Below are positions 5,591-15,254 of a stretch of DNA of 28,118 nt, one piece after another. The position numbers were made by a program, and so were the translations under genes. The stretch spans positions 1-28,118 of the forward strand of contig DJQB01000009.1 of NCBI GenBank assembly GCA_002439875.1, read 5' to 3'. Positions within the stretch are counted from its first letter, which is position 1. Each line of letters opens with the position of its first letter. Source of the DNA: Bacteroidales bacterium UBA6397 (GTDB lineage: Bacteria > Bacteroidota > Bacteroidia > Bacteroidales > UBA932). The notes under the pieces are model-generated. The model was not told the origin of the DNA. It did no database searches and saw only the letters and a list, made by a program, of their open reading frames with translations.

Positions 5591-6069
5591 AACAAAAATC
5601 TTTTAAAGTAATCCTTAAAAAATAACTGGGTAATCTTTGATTGTCCTTTCTACCTATATTTCTTTTCTCATCAGTCATGTGCCGCTGGCACACTCTCTCT
5701 TCCAAAAGAAATCTTCCTCGAAAATACTGCCAAATCTTTACCATTTATTTTTAACGCTTATTAAGTCAAACAAAACGATAAAGCATCGCTGTATGCCGCA
5801 AAGTTAATGCCAATATTTGAATTTGCAAAATAGAATTATTAAAAATTGAAAATCTATTTGCGATCACTTTGAAAATATTCCTGCTTGTGAAGAGTTTTGG
5901 CACAAACTACGCTTATCTTTGCCTCTAGGAATAAATTTGTTATATTCGTTCGAAAGAAGCTTGCGTCTGGCTGTGACGCATAGGACTGAATGAGGCGGGT
6001 ATTTGTCTTCTGAGAAGACGTTAGTATGAGTTGAGTATGTCAGGGCAAGATATTGTAGGGAAACTATAG
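5591..6069. other. Intergenic region between rubrerythrin and addB-like gene
   Basis: No gene seen. It is AT-rich and holds the rubrerythrin promoter and leader (5591-5829), a plus-strand TATCTTTG at 5914-5921 (TTTG at 5896-5899, short spacing) that could drive addB, and in the addB leader two small hairpins: TGCGTC/GACGCA at 5962-5980 and GTCTTC/GAAGAC at 6005-6019. Confidence 0.5.
5799..5829 (-). promoter_or_regulatory. Promoter of rubrerythrin
   Basis: On the minus strand TTTG (5829-5826), 19 bp, then TAACTTTG (5806-5799): a complete Bacteroidetes promoter. The start would be near 5792, leaving an unusually long leader of about 200 nt before ATG 5590. Confidence 0.65.
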
Positions 6070-8931
6070 ATGAATAAAAATATGACACCATTCCTTAAAC
6101 AAGTGGCGGATCACTATATGGCGCGGGGCGGGATTTCCGGCCGGTGCTTCATATTCCCGAACAGGCGGAGCCAGGTCTTTTTCACGAAGTACCTCGGTGA
6201 GGCCGTGAGTGAGGGCGGAACTCCGATTGTGGCTCCGAAGATGCTGACGATCAATGATTTCTTCTTTAGGATTTCGGGAGACAAGCCAGCGGACAGGGTG
6301 AACCTGCTGCTGGATCTGTACGAGTGCTACAAGGAACTTAACCCTAAGCACGAGACTTTGGACGAGTTCATCTTCTGGGGGGACGTGATTTTGGGGGATT
6401 TCGATGACGTGGACAAGTACCTTGTCGATCCGGTGCGGCTGTTCGCCAACGTGGCGGATTTTAAGGAAATCCAGGATTCATATTCCTACCTCACGCAGAA
6501 TCAGAGGAGGGCTATTGATAGTTTCATCAGCCATTTCAGCAGCGAGGGGCGGCTGACGGTGAACCTGGACTCGGACAATCCGAATGTGAAGGAGCGCTTC
6601 CTGCAGGTCTGGAATATTCTTCTGCCGCTTTACAATAACTTTAGGGAAAGACTTGCCGGCAAGGGACTGGCCTACGAGGGGATGGTTTACCGGGGGCTTG
6701 CGGCGCGGCTTGGCTCGGAACCGGCGGTGGATGTGCTGAACTCTGCTTTCGGGGGTGTGAATGAATATGTCTTTGTTGGTCTCAACGCTTTGAACGAGTG
6801 CGAGAAAAAGGTCATGAGGCGGATGCGTGACGCCGGGATCGCGGAGTTCTGCTGGGACTATTCCGGAGAGATGGTAAGGAATCCGCTGAACAAGTCCTCT
6901 TTCTTTATGTCACGGAATGTCAAGGATTTTCCTCAGGCCTTCGAGATGGATTTGGAAGGGCTTAAAACTCCTGAGATCGAGGTGATCAGCGTTCCGTCAT
7001 CGGTCGGCCAGACGAAACTGATTCCTTCGGTGGTGAAGGACGAGAGGTGTGCTGTCGTGCTCCCGGACGAATCATTACTGATCCCTGTGCTGAACTCCAT
7101 CCCGGAGGAGATCAAGGACATAAACGTCACGATGGGCTATCCTATGAAGAACAGCGCGTTCTTCGACTTCATGACCTTGGTCTCGGCTATGCAGATGCAC
7201 CTGAGGCGGAAGGACGGGAAATGGTACTTCTATCACAATCAGGTCTGGTCCTTGTTCTCCTCCAGCATATTCAGGAAAGTGACTCAGGGAGATGACACCG
7301 TGAGAGCCAGAATCAAGGAGATTAAGGACGGGATGAAGTACTATATCCCGCAGGAGGATCTCTCCGGCATCCCGGTCTTTGACCTGCTGTTCAAGCCTGC
7401 TGTGACTGACCCTAAGGAGGCATCCAAGAAACAGACCGCTGCATTTGCTGACTACCAGAAAGCATTGATAAAAGGACTTGCGCCAAAATTGGCATCGGAT
7501 TCGGCCTTGGCCATAGAACTGGAGTTCGCAAAGGCGGCCTATAATGCGATATGTCAGTTACAGGCCGCTGGCCTTGAAGTTCTTCCGATGACTTATGTCA
7601 GGCTTCTCGATCAACTTCTCGGCCCTGTGTCCATTCCGTTCAACGGAGAGCCCCTGAAAGGCCTTCAGATCATGGGACCGCTGGAAACCAGAGCATTGGA
7701 CTTCAATCAGGTAATGATTTTGTCATGCAATGAGGGTACGTTTCCAAGGCGGAGCGTCAGCTCATCGTTCATCCCTCCTGAACTGCGAAAAGGCTTCGGA
7801 CTGCCAACCTACGAGTTTCAGGACGCGGTCTGGGCATACTACTTTTACCGTCTGATCCAGAGGGCGGAAAAAGTGACGCTGGTCTATGACTCCAGAACAG
7901 AAGGCATGAAGAGCGGGGAGGAGAGCCGCTACATAAAACAGCTTGAGTATCATTTCAATGTGCCGATCAAACGCAGCTTCGTAAAGGCGAACGCATCAGG
8001 GGATTTCTCTCCAAAGGAGATAACTAAAACTGAGGAGGATATCAAGACCATAAGGCAGGCCAGGCTCTCGGCCTCCGCGCTGAAGAATTATCTCGACTGC
8101 CCTGCCAAGTTCTATTATGCAACAGTCAAGAAACTTCGCAAGCAGAACGAAGTCTCCGAGGACCTGGACGCTGGAATGTTGGGCGATGTGTTCCACGGCA
8201 CGATGCAGAAACTTTACTCGGAGGGGATGGCCGGAGGGAAAAAGGTGACCGATGAATATCTCACCGGGCTTCTGCGCAAACACTCTGAGATAAAGGGGAT
8301 AGTGCGGAGCCTGATTCTGGAACAACTTCATTCCCTTGAAGTTACGGGGCGTGATTTGGTTGTGGAAGATGTGATTGTGGAATATGTCATCAAGACTCTG
8401 AAAAGGGATCAGGAACTTTTGAAATCGTCCGGTAATGGCGGGTTTGAGATTCTGGGGCTTGAGAGACCGTTTCTCCACGACATCGATGGATTCCATTTTA
8501 TCGGCTATGTGGACAGGTTGGACAGCCTGCGGCCAGGAGAGATAAGAATTGTGGACTACAAGACCGGCAAAGTCGAGGACAAGGATGTCAACATAACTGA
8601 CGCCAATGCTGAGGAGGTGGTCGAGGCTCTGTTCGGACCAAGTAATGAAGGTCGTCCGAAGATTGCCTTCCAGCTTTACCTCTATGATGTGTTCTGCCGT
8701 GAATCAAAGGATTGCAAGGGACAAAGGATGGTCAATGTCATCTATCCTCCTGCGAACCTGTTTACGGAACCGATCAAGGAAGTGCCTGTCAGTGAGGAGT
8801 TCATGAGACTTACCGAAGAAAAGCTCCACGGCCTGCTCTCCGAGATCGCCTCCGTTGACGTGCCGTTCAGGCGTACCACCGAGGAGAAAACCTGCTCTTA
8901 CTGTGACTTCAGAATGATTTGCGGACGGTGA
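6070..8931 (+). CDS. addB: AddB-like PD-(D/E)XK nuclease subunit
   Basis: A 953-aa protein matching the AddB-like subunit of Bacteroidetes AddAB/RecBCD-type DNA break processing. The N-terminal half is a degenerate helicase-like region: where AddB proteins of Firmicutes have a P-loop, this has IFPNRRSQVFF, so it probably does not hydrolyse ATP. The C-terminal nuclease domain has SALKNYLDCPAKFYY (C677), DVFHGTM (H709), GYVDRLD (D815), IVDYKTGK (D829, K831) and FQLYLYD. Final cysteines C942, C945 and C951 (CSYCDFRMIC) with C677 make the AddB iron-sulfur staple. It acts with the AddA-like helicase 45 nt downstream. The short leader after a TATCTTTG element suggests a shared transcript. Confidence 0.85.
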   Translation: MNKNMTPFLKQVADHYMARGGISGRCFIFPNRRSQVFFTKYLGEAVSEGGTPIVAPKMLTINDFFFRISGDKPADRVNLLLDLYECYKELNPKHETLDEFIFWGDVILGDFDDVDKYLVDPVRLFANVADFKEIQDSYSYLTQNQRRAIDSFISHFSSEGRLTVNLDSDNPNVKERFLQVWNILLPLYNNFRERLAGKGLAYEGMVYRGLAARLGSEPAVDVLNSAFGGVNEYVFVGLNALNECEKKVMRRMRDAGIAEFCWDYSGEMVRNPLNKSSFFMSRNVKDFPQAFEMDLEGLKTPEIEVISVPSSVGQTKLIPSVVKDERCAVVLPDESLLIPVLNSIPEEIKDINVTMGYPMKNSAFFDFMTLVSAMQMHLRRKDGKWYFYHNQVWSLFSSSIFRKVTQGDDTVRARIKEIKDGMKYYIPQEDLSGIPVFDLLFKPAVTDPKEASKKQTAAFADYQKALIKGLAPKLASDSALAIELEFAKAAYNAICQLQAAGLEVLPMTYVRLLDQLLGPVSIPFNGEPLKGLQIMGPLETRALDFNQVMILSCNEGTFPRRSVSSSFIPPELRKGFGLPTYEFQDAVWAYYFYRLIQRAEKVTLVYDSRTEGMKSGEESRYIKQLEYHFNVPIKRSFVKANASGDFSPKEITKTEEDIKTIRQARLSASALKNYLDCPAKFYYATVKKLRKQNEVSEDLDAGMLGDVFHGTMQKLYSEGMAGGKKVTDEYLTGLLRKHSEIKGIVRSLILEQLHSLEVTGRDLVVEDVIVEYVIKTLKRDQELLKSSGNGGFEILGLERPFLHDIDGFHFIGYVDRLDSLRPGEIRIVDYKTGKVEDKDVNITDANAEEVVEALFGPSNEGRPKIAFQLYLYDVFCRESKDCKGQRMVNVIYPPANLFTEPIKEVPVSEEFMRLTEEKLHGLLSEIASVDVPFRRTTEEKTCSYCDFRMICGR

Positions 8932-8976
8932 GCATGATGCAGAAGACAATGATGATGAATATAAAAACGGGTGTGA

Positions 8977-11900
8977 ATGATTAGGATAATGAAAGCATCT
9001 GCCGGATCGGGTAAGACCTTCAATCTGGCCAAGACATACATAAGGCTCCTGCTGACGGACGAGGAGAGATATTCCTACAGGCATATTCTTGCTGTGACAT
9101 TCACCAACAAGGCCACGGACGAGATGAAAAGCAGGATTCTGAAGGAACTGCATCTGCTTGCGAAATCGCCTAAGGAATCGCCTTATTTTGAAGAGCTTGT
9201 CTCTGCGTTTGAGTCCGAAAATGAGCTTCGCAAGAGAGCGGAGACTGTGCTCTGCGACATCCTGCATGACTACGGTGCGTTCGCTGTCAGCACGATAGAC
9301 CGCTTCTTCCAGCAGACTCTCAAGGCCTTCTCTCGTGAGATCGGGCAGTTCGCCACGTACCAGGTGGAGCTGGACCGAGAGTCTCTGGTCTCTGAAAGCG
9401 TTGACAGGGTGCTGGATTCCCTTTCTGATGACAATAAGGATCTTCTTCAGTGGCTGACACAGAGCGTGATGGACGATCTGGAGAAGGGCAAGCGCTACAA
9501 TCTGGAGAACAACCTGAAGACAGTCGCGATGACCCTTAAGTCGGACGAGCACAGGGCCGCTGTCGAGGAATATGGCATTGACGAGGAGAAGGAATATTCA
9601 AAAGAGAATCTGGCGAGGATGAAGAAGGCCCTCTCCAGAGTGATGACTTCATTCGCAAAAGAGGTGAGGGAGGCGGCCAAGGCTTTTGTCAACGCGGCAG
9701 GTGAGGAAGGTCTGGCCAACGAGGACTTCTCGCGGAAGTGCTTCAATTCTGTCTATCTCCGCGCAGCCTCGGAGCCTAAGGATGAGCCGGCATACCCGTC
9801 CGCGACAATATTCAAGAATTGTGAAGATTTCAGCAAGTGGTTCAGAAAGGCTGATTTGCAGAGGTACGCTTCGTTGGAGGGACGGTTGATGCCGCTGCTT
9901 CGGAGGTATTGCGGGATATTCACGGAAAAGTACAAGGTGTATTCTACTGCTTCCAAAATTTCGAAGATTCTGAATGAATTGGGGATCGCGGGAGACCTTG
10001 ATCGTGAGTTCCGGGCGCTGATGAAGGAGAAGAATGTACTGAGTCTGGACGATTCCAATGTGATTTTGAGGAACATTATCGATGGTACGGACGCTCCGTT
10101 CATCTACGAGAAGTTAGGTGTACGCTTCGAGCATTTCCTGTTGGACGAGTTCCAGGACACCTCGCGGATCCAGTGGGACAATTTCCGTCCGTTGATAGAG
10201 AACAGTGTGGCGCAGGGGAAGGAGAACCTTCTGGTGGGTGACGTAAAGCAGAGCATCTACCGCTGGCGAGGTTCCGACTGGCGGATGATGGCGAACGAGG
10301 TCCAAGGGGAATTTTCAGAGTGCGAAGTGGAAACACTTGGCAGCAACTATCGGAGTCTCAGGAATATAGTCGAGTTCAACAACGGCTTCTTTGAATATGC
10401 TTCCGCGGTTCTTGATGGCATGGCGGGTGACGAGTCTGGCTTCAAGGTCCGTGACATCTATTCGGACGCCGGGCAGTTTGTGAGGTCCAAGAGCCCATCC
10501 GACGGGAGTGTCGATGTCGTCTTCTGCGACAAGGATGATGAGCTACAGGCGATTCTGGATGCGGTGAACAAGGTTCATGATGCGGGAGCGAGGTACGGTG
10601 AGATCACTGTTCTGGTCAGGAGTAATAAACACGGATCGGATGTGGCTATGTTCTTGATGGATAATGGAGTAAGCGTTATCTCGGATGATTCGCTCCATTT
10701 GAAATCCTCTGCGGTGGCCCGTCAGGTCGTGTCGCTTTTGTCCTCGGTCGGGAATGAGGATGACACGATTGGTTCTTTCCTCGCTAAGGAGCTGGACATC
10801 AATGTCGCAGAATTGTCGTGCCGCTCTCTTCTAGATCTCTGCGAGCAACTTCTGCGCATCCTGAAAGACAGGGATCCGGAGCTGTTCGAGTCTGAGACTC
10901 AGTATGTGCAGGCTTTGATGGATTTTGTCCAGGACTATGTCTCTGTCAATGGGAACGCCATTGATGGCTTCCTTAAGGCTTGGCAGGAAGCTGATCCGAA
11001 AATCAGCTCTCCTTCCGATCCGGAATCGGTCAGGGTCATGACAATTCATAAGTCCAAGGGTCTTGAGTTCCAGCATGTCGTCTTTCCGTTTGCTGAGGAG
11101 ATCGGGCTTTTCCGCAGCGAGAAGCACTGGACAAGACCTTCTGTGGAGGGGACCGAACTTGAGGGAATCGCTGACGGGGTCTATAATGTGTTGTTAAGCA
11201 AGCCTTCCAAGGAGGATTCTTTGTTCCAGGTCGGGAGTCAGAAGGAATTGCAGTTCCAGTTTGTGGACAACATCAACACGTTCTATGTGGCTTTGACAAG
11301 GCCTGTCAGGGGGCTGACTGTCATCGCTTCCAATCCTCCTGAGAAGATTACCGCTGCCATTGTGCCAGTCGCTTCGAAGGCAGCGGAGCACGTTCCCACG
11401 GCCGCTTCGACAGTCCCTCCGTGCGACTTCACAGACTTCTCACAGATCCTCTATGCTTATCTGTACGGCTATGGAGAAGCCTTAGGATATTCTAAGGAAG
11501 AGTCAGAAGACCGGATGGTTTTCTCAAAAGGCGACATCTACAACTACTCCTCAACAGAACGGAAAGCCGATGGAATCTCCGAGCTGATGCCGGGCTTTCC
11601 GTCCTTCCCTTTGAATCTGTCCGAAGAGGATGAATGTGCAGATGTGCGAGAGCGAGGCAGGCTAAAGTTTAGTGCTGATTCCATTGATTTCTTCTGCGAT
11701 GAGGTCAGGAACGAAGCCAGACTTAACGGTACAGTTCTTCACGGAATCCTTTCCGAAGTGATTGTCCCGGAAGATCTTCCTGACGCTGTCAAGCACGCTT
11801 TCGAAGCTGGCGAGATCGATGCTGGTCAAGAAGATGAGTACTTGAATATTCTCACACAAAGAATCTCAGCTCATCCGGATTGGTTCCCGGTGGACAGCGC

Positions 11901-12126
11901 TGAAGTCTTGAATGAGACCGGACTGATTGACACTGACGGTGAATCCTATCGTCCGGACAGGGTCTTGATCAAGGATGGAAAAGTGACGGTCATTGACTAC
12001 AAATTCGGAGAGAAAAACCGTAGTTACCAGCGTCAGGTCGCGCGCTATGCTGACATTTATCATAGGATGGGATATTCAGAGATTACTCCTATAATATGGT
12101 ACGTACTTACGGATGAGGTGGAATAA
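8977..12126 (+). CDS. addA: AddA-like UvrD-family helicase/nuclease
   Basis: A 1049-aa SF1A helicase with C-terminal nuclease, the motor subunit for processing double-strand breaks for RecA. Motifs in order: Walker A ASAGSGKT (K13), AVTFTNKATDEM, STIDRFFQ, Walker B LLDEFQDTS (D390, E391), GDVKQSIYRWRG, NYRS, MTIHKSKGLEF and FYVALTRPVRGL. The nuclease domain has LHGIL (H922), YRPDRV (D994), IDYKFGEK (D1007, K1009) and QVARYADIY, so the catalytic set appears complete; with the AddB-like partner the complex would have two nucleases. The gene is cytosolic and transcribed together with addB. Residues about 800-815 (VASKAAEHVPTAASTV) form a low-complexity linker over a partial REP-like sequence. 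Confidence 0.9.
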   Translation: MIRIMKASAGSGKTFNLAKTYIRLLLTDEERYSYRHILAVTFTNKATDEMKSRILKELHLLAKSPKESPYFEELVSAFESENELRKRAETVLCDILHDYGAFAVSTIDRFFQQTLKAFSREIGQFATYQVELDRESLVSESVDRVLDSLSDDNKDLLQWLTQSVMDDLEKGKRYNLENNLKTVAMTLKSDEHRAAVEEYGIDEEKEYSKENLARMKKALSRVMTSFAKEVREAAKAFVNAAGEEGLANEDFSRKCFNSVYLRAASEPKDEPAYPSATIFKNCEDFSKWFRKADLQRYASLEGRLMPLLRRYCGIFTEKYKVYSTASKISKILNELGIAGDLDREFRALMKEKNVLSLDDSNVILRNIIDGTDAPFIYEKLGVRFEHFLLDEFQDTSRIQWDNFRPLIENSVAQGKENLLVGDVKQSIYRWRGSDWRMMANEVQGEFSECEVETLGSNYRSLRNIVEFNNGFFEYASAVLDGMAGDESGFKVRDIYSDAGQFVRSKSPSDGSVDVVFCDKDDELQAILDAVNKVHDAGARYGEITVLVRSNKHGSDVAMFLMDNGVSVISDDSLHLKSSAVARQVVSLLSSVGNEDDTIGSFLAKELDINVAELSCRSLLDLCEQLLRILKDRDPELFESETQYVQALMDFVQDYVSVNGNAIDGFLKAWQEADPKISSPSDPESVRVMTIHKSKGLEFQHVVFPFAEEIGLFRSEKHWTRPSVEGTELEGIADGVYNVLLSKPSKEDSLFQVGSQKELQFQFVDNINTFYVALTRPVRGLTVIASNPPEKITAAIVPVASKAAEHVPTAASTVPPCDFTDFSQILYAYLYGYGEALGYSKEESEDRMVFSKGDIYNYSSTERKADGISELMPGFPSFPLNLSEEDECADVRERGRLKFSADSIDFFCDEVRNEARLNGTVLHGILSEVIVPEDLPDAVKHAFEAGEIDAGQEDEYLNILTQRISAHPDWFPVDSAEVLNETGLIDTDGESYRPDRVLIKDGKVTVIDYKFGEKNRSYQRQVARYADIYHRMGYSEITPIIWYVLTDEVE

Positions 12127-12132
12127 TTTTCG

Positions 12133-12140
12133 TATATTTG
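12133..12140 (+). promoter_or_regulatory. -7 element before the DUF4290 gene
   Basis: TATATTTG matches TAnnTTTG and would start transcription about 12147, 18 nt before ATG 12165. No TTTG is found at the expected -33 position. It suggests that DUF4290-ftsK has its own start separate from addAB. Confidence 0.45.
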
Positions 12141-12164
12141 CCATTTGACTCAAAATATTATTTT

Positions 12165-12824
12165 ATGGAAGCTAATGACAACTCTATAAAACTCTACTAC
12201 AACACGGAGAGGGAGAAACTTCAGATGCCGGAGTACGGCAGAATTGTTTTGAATATGGTCGAACAAGTCAAAGCAATCCCTGATCGCGCCAGAAGGAGTG
12301 AGCAGGCCCGTGCTGTGGTCAAGGTGATGGAGATTCTTAATCCCCAGGTTCATACCCAGGAGAACTACGCTCAGAAACTGTGGGATCATCTGTTCATGAT
12401 TGCGGATTATGATCTGGACATAGATTCTCCGTATCCGGCTCCGCATCCTGAGGCTATGGAAGTGCCACCGATGAAGATTCCGATCGACAAGGCTCCTGTT
12501 CGGGCCAGACATTATGGACGTAATATTGAGAGTATCATTGACTTGATTGCCAGGGAACCGGAAGGGGAGGTCAAACGCTCGATGCTGCGCTCTCTGGCCA
12601 TCTATATGAGGCAGCAGTATCTGATCTGGAATAAGGACAGTGTGGCGGACGAGACAATATTCGCTGACATTGAGAAACTTTCTGGCTACAGGATTCATGT
12701 CCCTGCTGATCTGGAACTTTCGAAGATTTCGTTCGATTCCAATTTCTCGCGTCCTGGTCTGAATCTTGGCATGGGACAGAACCGCAGGAACAACAAGAAA
12801 GGCAATCGTAAGAACAGGAAATAA
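12165..12824 (+). CDS. DUF4290 family protein
   Basis: A 219-aa protein of the Bacteroidetes-specific DUF4290 family, function unknown. The start is ATG 12165 (MEANDNSIKLYYNTER); the open frame upstream has only a TTG inside the promoter. Visible: conserved-looking MPEYGRIVLNMVEQ, NYAQKLWDHLFMIADYDLDIDSPYPAP and ARHYGRNIESIIDLI, and a highly basic tail (GQNRRNNKKGNRKNRK) that could contact nucleic acid. There is no signal peptide or membrane segment. Its stop overlaps the ftsK start as TAATG, so the two are translationally coupled, which hints at a role in chromosome handling or cell division; this is inference from position only. Confidence 0.85.
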   Translation: MEANDNSIKLYYNTEREKLQMPEYGRIVLNMVEQVKAIPDRARRSEQARAVVKVMEILNPQVHTQENYAQKLWDHLFMIADYDLDIDSPYPAPHPEAMEVPPMKIPIDKAPVRARHYGRNIESIIDLIAREPEGEVKRSMLRSLAIYMRQQYLIWNKDSVADETIFADIEKLSGYRIHVPADLELSKISFDSNFSRPGLNLGMGQNRRNNKKGNRKNRK

Positions 12825-15214
12825 TGTTCAGGTTCTGGAGGAATATTGACGATGAGGACAAGGCTAAGTTGACAAAGGTCGCTGGCATTCTTGTCGCATT
12901 GCTGGCAGTGTTTACATTGCTTGCAACCATCTCTTATTTCTTTACCTGGAAGGCGGACCAGAGTTCGCTGTCGTCTGCTGTTGGTGACACTTCGGTTGAA
13001 GTGGGCAACTTGGCTGGGAAGATGGGCTTCAGGTGGGCCGACCTGCTTGTCCGCAGGTGGTTCGGGCTGGGAAGTTTGGCTTTTGTGGTCATCCTCTTCG
13101 CGGTTTCGGTGCGTTTGCTGCTTCATAGATGGCATTATTCGATGGTCAAGACGGCTCTTCTTACTGTCATTGGAGCCATGCTTTCGTCTTTTATCCTGGC
13201 TTTTATCTCTGATCTGCTGGGGCTTGGCAACGCTTTTGGTGGAGGGCTCGGAGGAGAGTGCGGAGAGTCAGTCGTGGGGTGGGCTTCGGTTGTTTTCGGT
13301 AATATTCTTGTCGGTTTTATACTGGCTTTTTTTGCGGTTGTCTGGTTGGTTCTGGCTTCCAAGAGGTTCTCGGACTGGCTGATGTCGCTTGGGAAGAGGA
13401 AGGAGGCTGTCACTGAGGATGAAGAACCGCAAGAGCGGTCTGCCCGGCAGGCTACACCAACCGTTGCAGTCGATGATGCTCCAGAACCATCCCTTCGTCA
13501 AGCTCAGGGACTAGGACAATCGGAGGCTGAGTCTGCCGAAGCCACAGTGGTTCGGCAAGACTCACCAACCACCGAAGAGACCGAACCCGCTGAAAAATCC
13601 ATGGAAGTTATCAAAGGTGATAAGCTGATTACCGACATCAAGAAAGATCTTCCGAGGATCAACGTCCGAGACGAACTTCCTGGTTACCGGTTCCCTTCTC
13701 TGGAGCTGCTGGATTCATATTCATCAAGCCGGAATGAGGTCTCCGATGAGGAACTGGCCAGAAACAATGCCAGAATCCGTAACGCTCTGGAGAACTATCG
13801 CATCCAGATCAACGATGTCAAGGCCATTGTTGGTCCGACAGTGACTCTTTACAAGGTTTATCCCGCTCCGGGGGTGAAAATTTCCGAGATTAAGAAACTT
13901 CAGGAAGATCTTGGCATGCATCTTCACGCCAGAGGAGTGCGTGTTGTCACCCTTACCGATTCCGTGGGCATTGAGGTGGCCAATGACAAGCCGTCAATCG
14001 TCCCGATGCGTGCTGTACTCAACGATGAGGCGTTCCGTACCAGCAAGGCCGAACTCCCAGTCGCCATAGGCTATACTATCCAGCAGAAAGTCAAGGTCTT
14101 CGATCTGGCCGATGCCCCTCATCTTTTGGTGGCGGGTGCTACTAAGCAGGGTAAGTCTGTAGGACTCAATGCAATAGTGACTTCATTACTGTACGCGAAG
14201 CATCCATCTGAACTGAAACTTGTGTTTGTCGATCCTAAGATGGTGGAGTTCTCTGCCTATGCTCATCTTTTGAAGCACTACCTTGCGGTGCTTCCATGCA
14301 ATGATGAGCAGGAGGAAAGGGACAACGCCATCGTGAAGAAGGCTGACAAGGCTGACAAGATACTCCGCTCGCTTTGCATTGAGATGGATCAGCGGTATGA
14401 GCTTTTGAGCCGTGCGTCCGTGCCGAACATCAAGACTTACAACGAGAAGTACCGCAGCCGGAAGTTGCGTCCTGACGAAGGGCACCGTTTCCTTCCGTAC
14501 ATAGTCACCATCATTGATGAATATGCTGACCTGACAATGTCAGTCGGAGGCAGTGGCGATTCCAAGGCCGTTGCTCGAAGCATAACCACGTCCATCATCA
14601 GGCTCGCTCAAAAGGGACGTGCGGCCGGTCTGCATGTGGTCCTTGCAACCCAGCGGCCATCAGTGGATGTCATCACAGGTCTAATCAAGACGAACTTCCC
14701 GACCCGAATAGCATTCAGAGTTGTGTCGAGGACCGACTCTTCGACAATACTTGATTCTCCGGGTGCCGAGAAGCTGATCGGCAAAGGAGACATGCTTTAC
14801 TACGCGGGTGTCGAGATGGAGCGCGTCCAGTGCGCCTACATCGACAGCGAGGAGATTAATAGGCTAACTGAATATATCGGTTCGCAGGAAGGCTATAAGA
14901 AGAGTTTCAACACACCGTTCTATCTGCCTCCAGTCGATGATGACACAGAGGATGGTTCAGGTGGAATGGTTGACATGACAAAGCTTGACGAGCGCTTCGA
15001 GGAGGCAGCCAAGCTTGTTGTTATGAGCCAAAGAGGCTCTACTTCCGATCTACAGAGACGTTTAGGGATGGGATATGCCAAGGCGGGCCGTGTCATGGAT
15101 CAGTTGGAGGCGGCCGGAATTGTCGGACCTCAGGAAGGGTCTAAACCTCGTCAGGTGCTTGTCGCAAGTCTTGACGAGCTGGATCAGATCATAGCCGCCT
15201 ACAAGAATCAGTAA
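12824..15214 (+). CDS. ftsK: DNA translocase FtsK
   Basis: A 796-aa septal DNA pump that clears and aligns chromosome termini at division. Four N-terminal membrane segments (about residues 17-38, 76-97, 108-128, 152-178) anchor it. A short variable linker (about 190-265) follows, then the alpha domain, the RecA-like motor with Walker A GATKQGKS (K444) and Walker B IIDEYAD (D565, E566), ATQRPSVDVITGLIKTNFPTRIAF, and the C-terminal gamma winged helix (about 722-780, RGSTSDLQRRLGMGYAKAGRVMDQLE) that reads polar KOPS-type sequences. The linker contains PSLRQAQGLGQSEAE, encoded by a REP-like sequence at 13491-13510. Coupled to the DUF4290 gene upstream; a LolA-like gene follows 40 nt downstream. 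Confidence 0.95.
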   Translation: MFRFWRNIDDEDKAKLTKVAGILVALLAVFTLLATISYFFTWKADQSSLSSAVGDTSVEVGNLAGKMGFRWADLLVRRWFGLGSLAFVVILFAVSVRLLLHRWHYSMVKTALLTVIGAMLSSFILAFISDLLGLGNAFGGGLGGECGESVVGWASVVFGNILVGFILAFFAVVWLVLASKRFSDWLMSLGKRKEAVTEDEEPQERSARQATPTVAVDDAPEPSLRQAQGLGQSEAESAEATVVRQDSPTTEETEPAEKSMEVIKGDKLITDIKKDLPRINVRDELPGYRFPSLELLDSYSSSRNEVSDEELARNNARIRNALENYRIQINDVKAIVGPTVTLYKVYPAPGVKISEIKKLQEDLGMHLHARGVRVVTLTDSVGIEVANDKPSIVPMRAVLNDEAFRTSKAELPVAIGYTIQQKVKVFDLADAPHLLVAGATKQGKSVGLNAIVTSLLYAKHPSELKLVFVDPKMVEFSAYAHLLKHYLAVLPCNDEQEERDNAIVKKADKADKILRSLCIEMDQRYELLSRASVPNIKTYNEKYRSRKLRPDEGHRFLPYIVTIIDEYADLTMSVGGSGDSKAVARSITTSIIRLAQKGRAAGLHVVLATQRPSVDVITGLIKTNFPTRIAFRVVSRTDSSTILDSPGAEKLIGKGDMLYYAGVEMERVQCAYIDSEEINRLTEYIGSQEGYKKSFNTPFYLPPVDDDTEDGSGGMVDMTKLDERFEEAAKLVVMSQRGSTSDLQRRLGMGYAKAGRVMDQLEAAGIVGPQEGSKPRQVLVASLDELDQIIAAYKNQ
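13491..13510. repeat. REP-like CCCTTCGTCAAGCTCAGGGA inside ftsK
   Basis: An imperfect palindrome with CCCT and AGGG ends, close to the CCCTTCGACAGGCTCAGGG element common in many bacterial genomes. It lies in frame in the poorly conserved linker of FtsK and encodes SLRQAQG. Related copies lie at 1318-1334 and 4877-4895. Confidence 0.55.
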
Positions 15215-15254
15215 TCTGCCGTAAGGTATGACTTGTGCACACGCACTGAAAAGT

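Noticed and set aside
8704..9552. Long minus-strand open frame of 282 codons across the addB/addA junction
   Set aside because: It is antisense to two clearly conserved genes and has no recognisable protein features.
11376..11420. GCTTCGAAGG and GCTTCGACAG in addA as another REP-like copy
   Set aside because: Only the TTCGA(C/A) core is shared and there is no palindrome, so it is too weak to list as a repeat.
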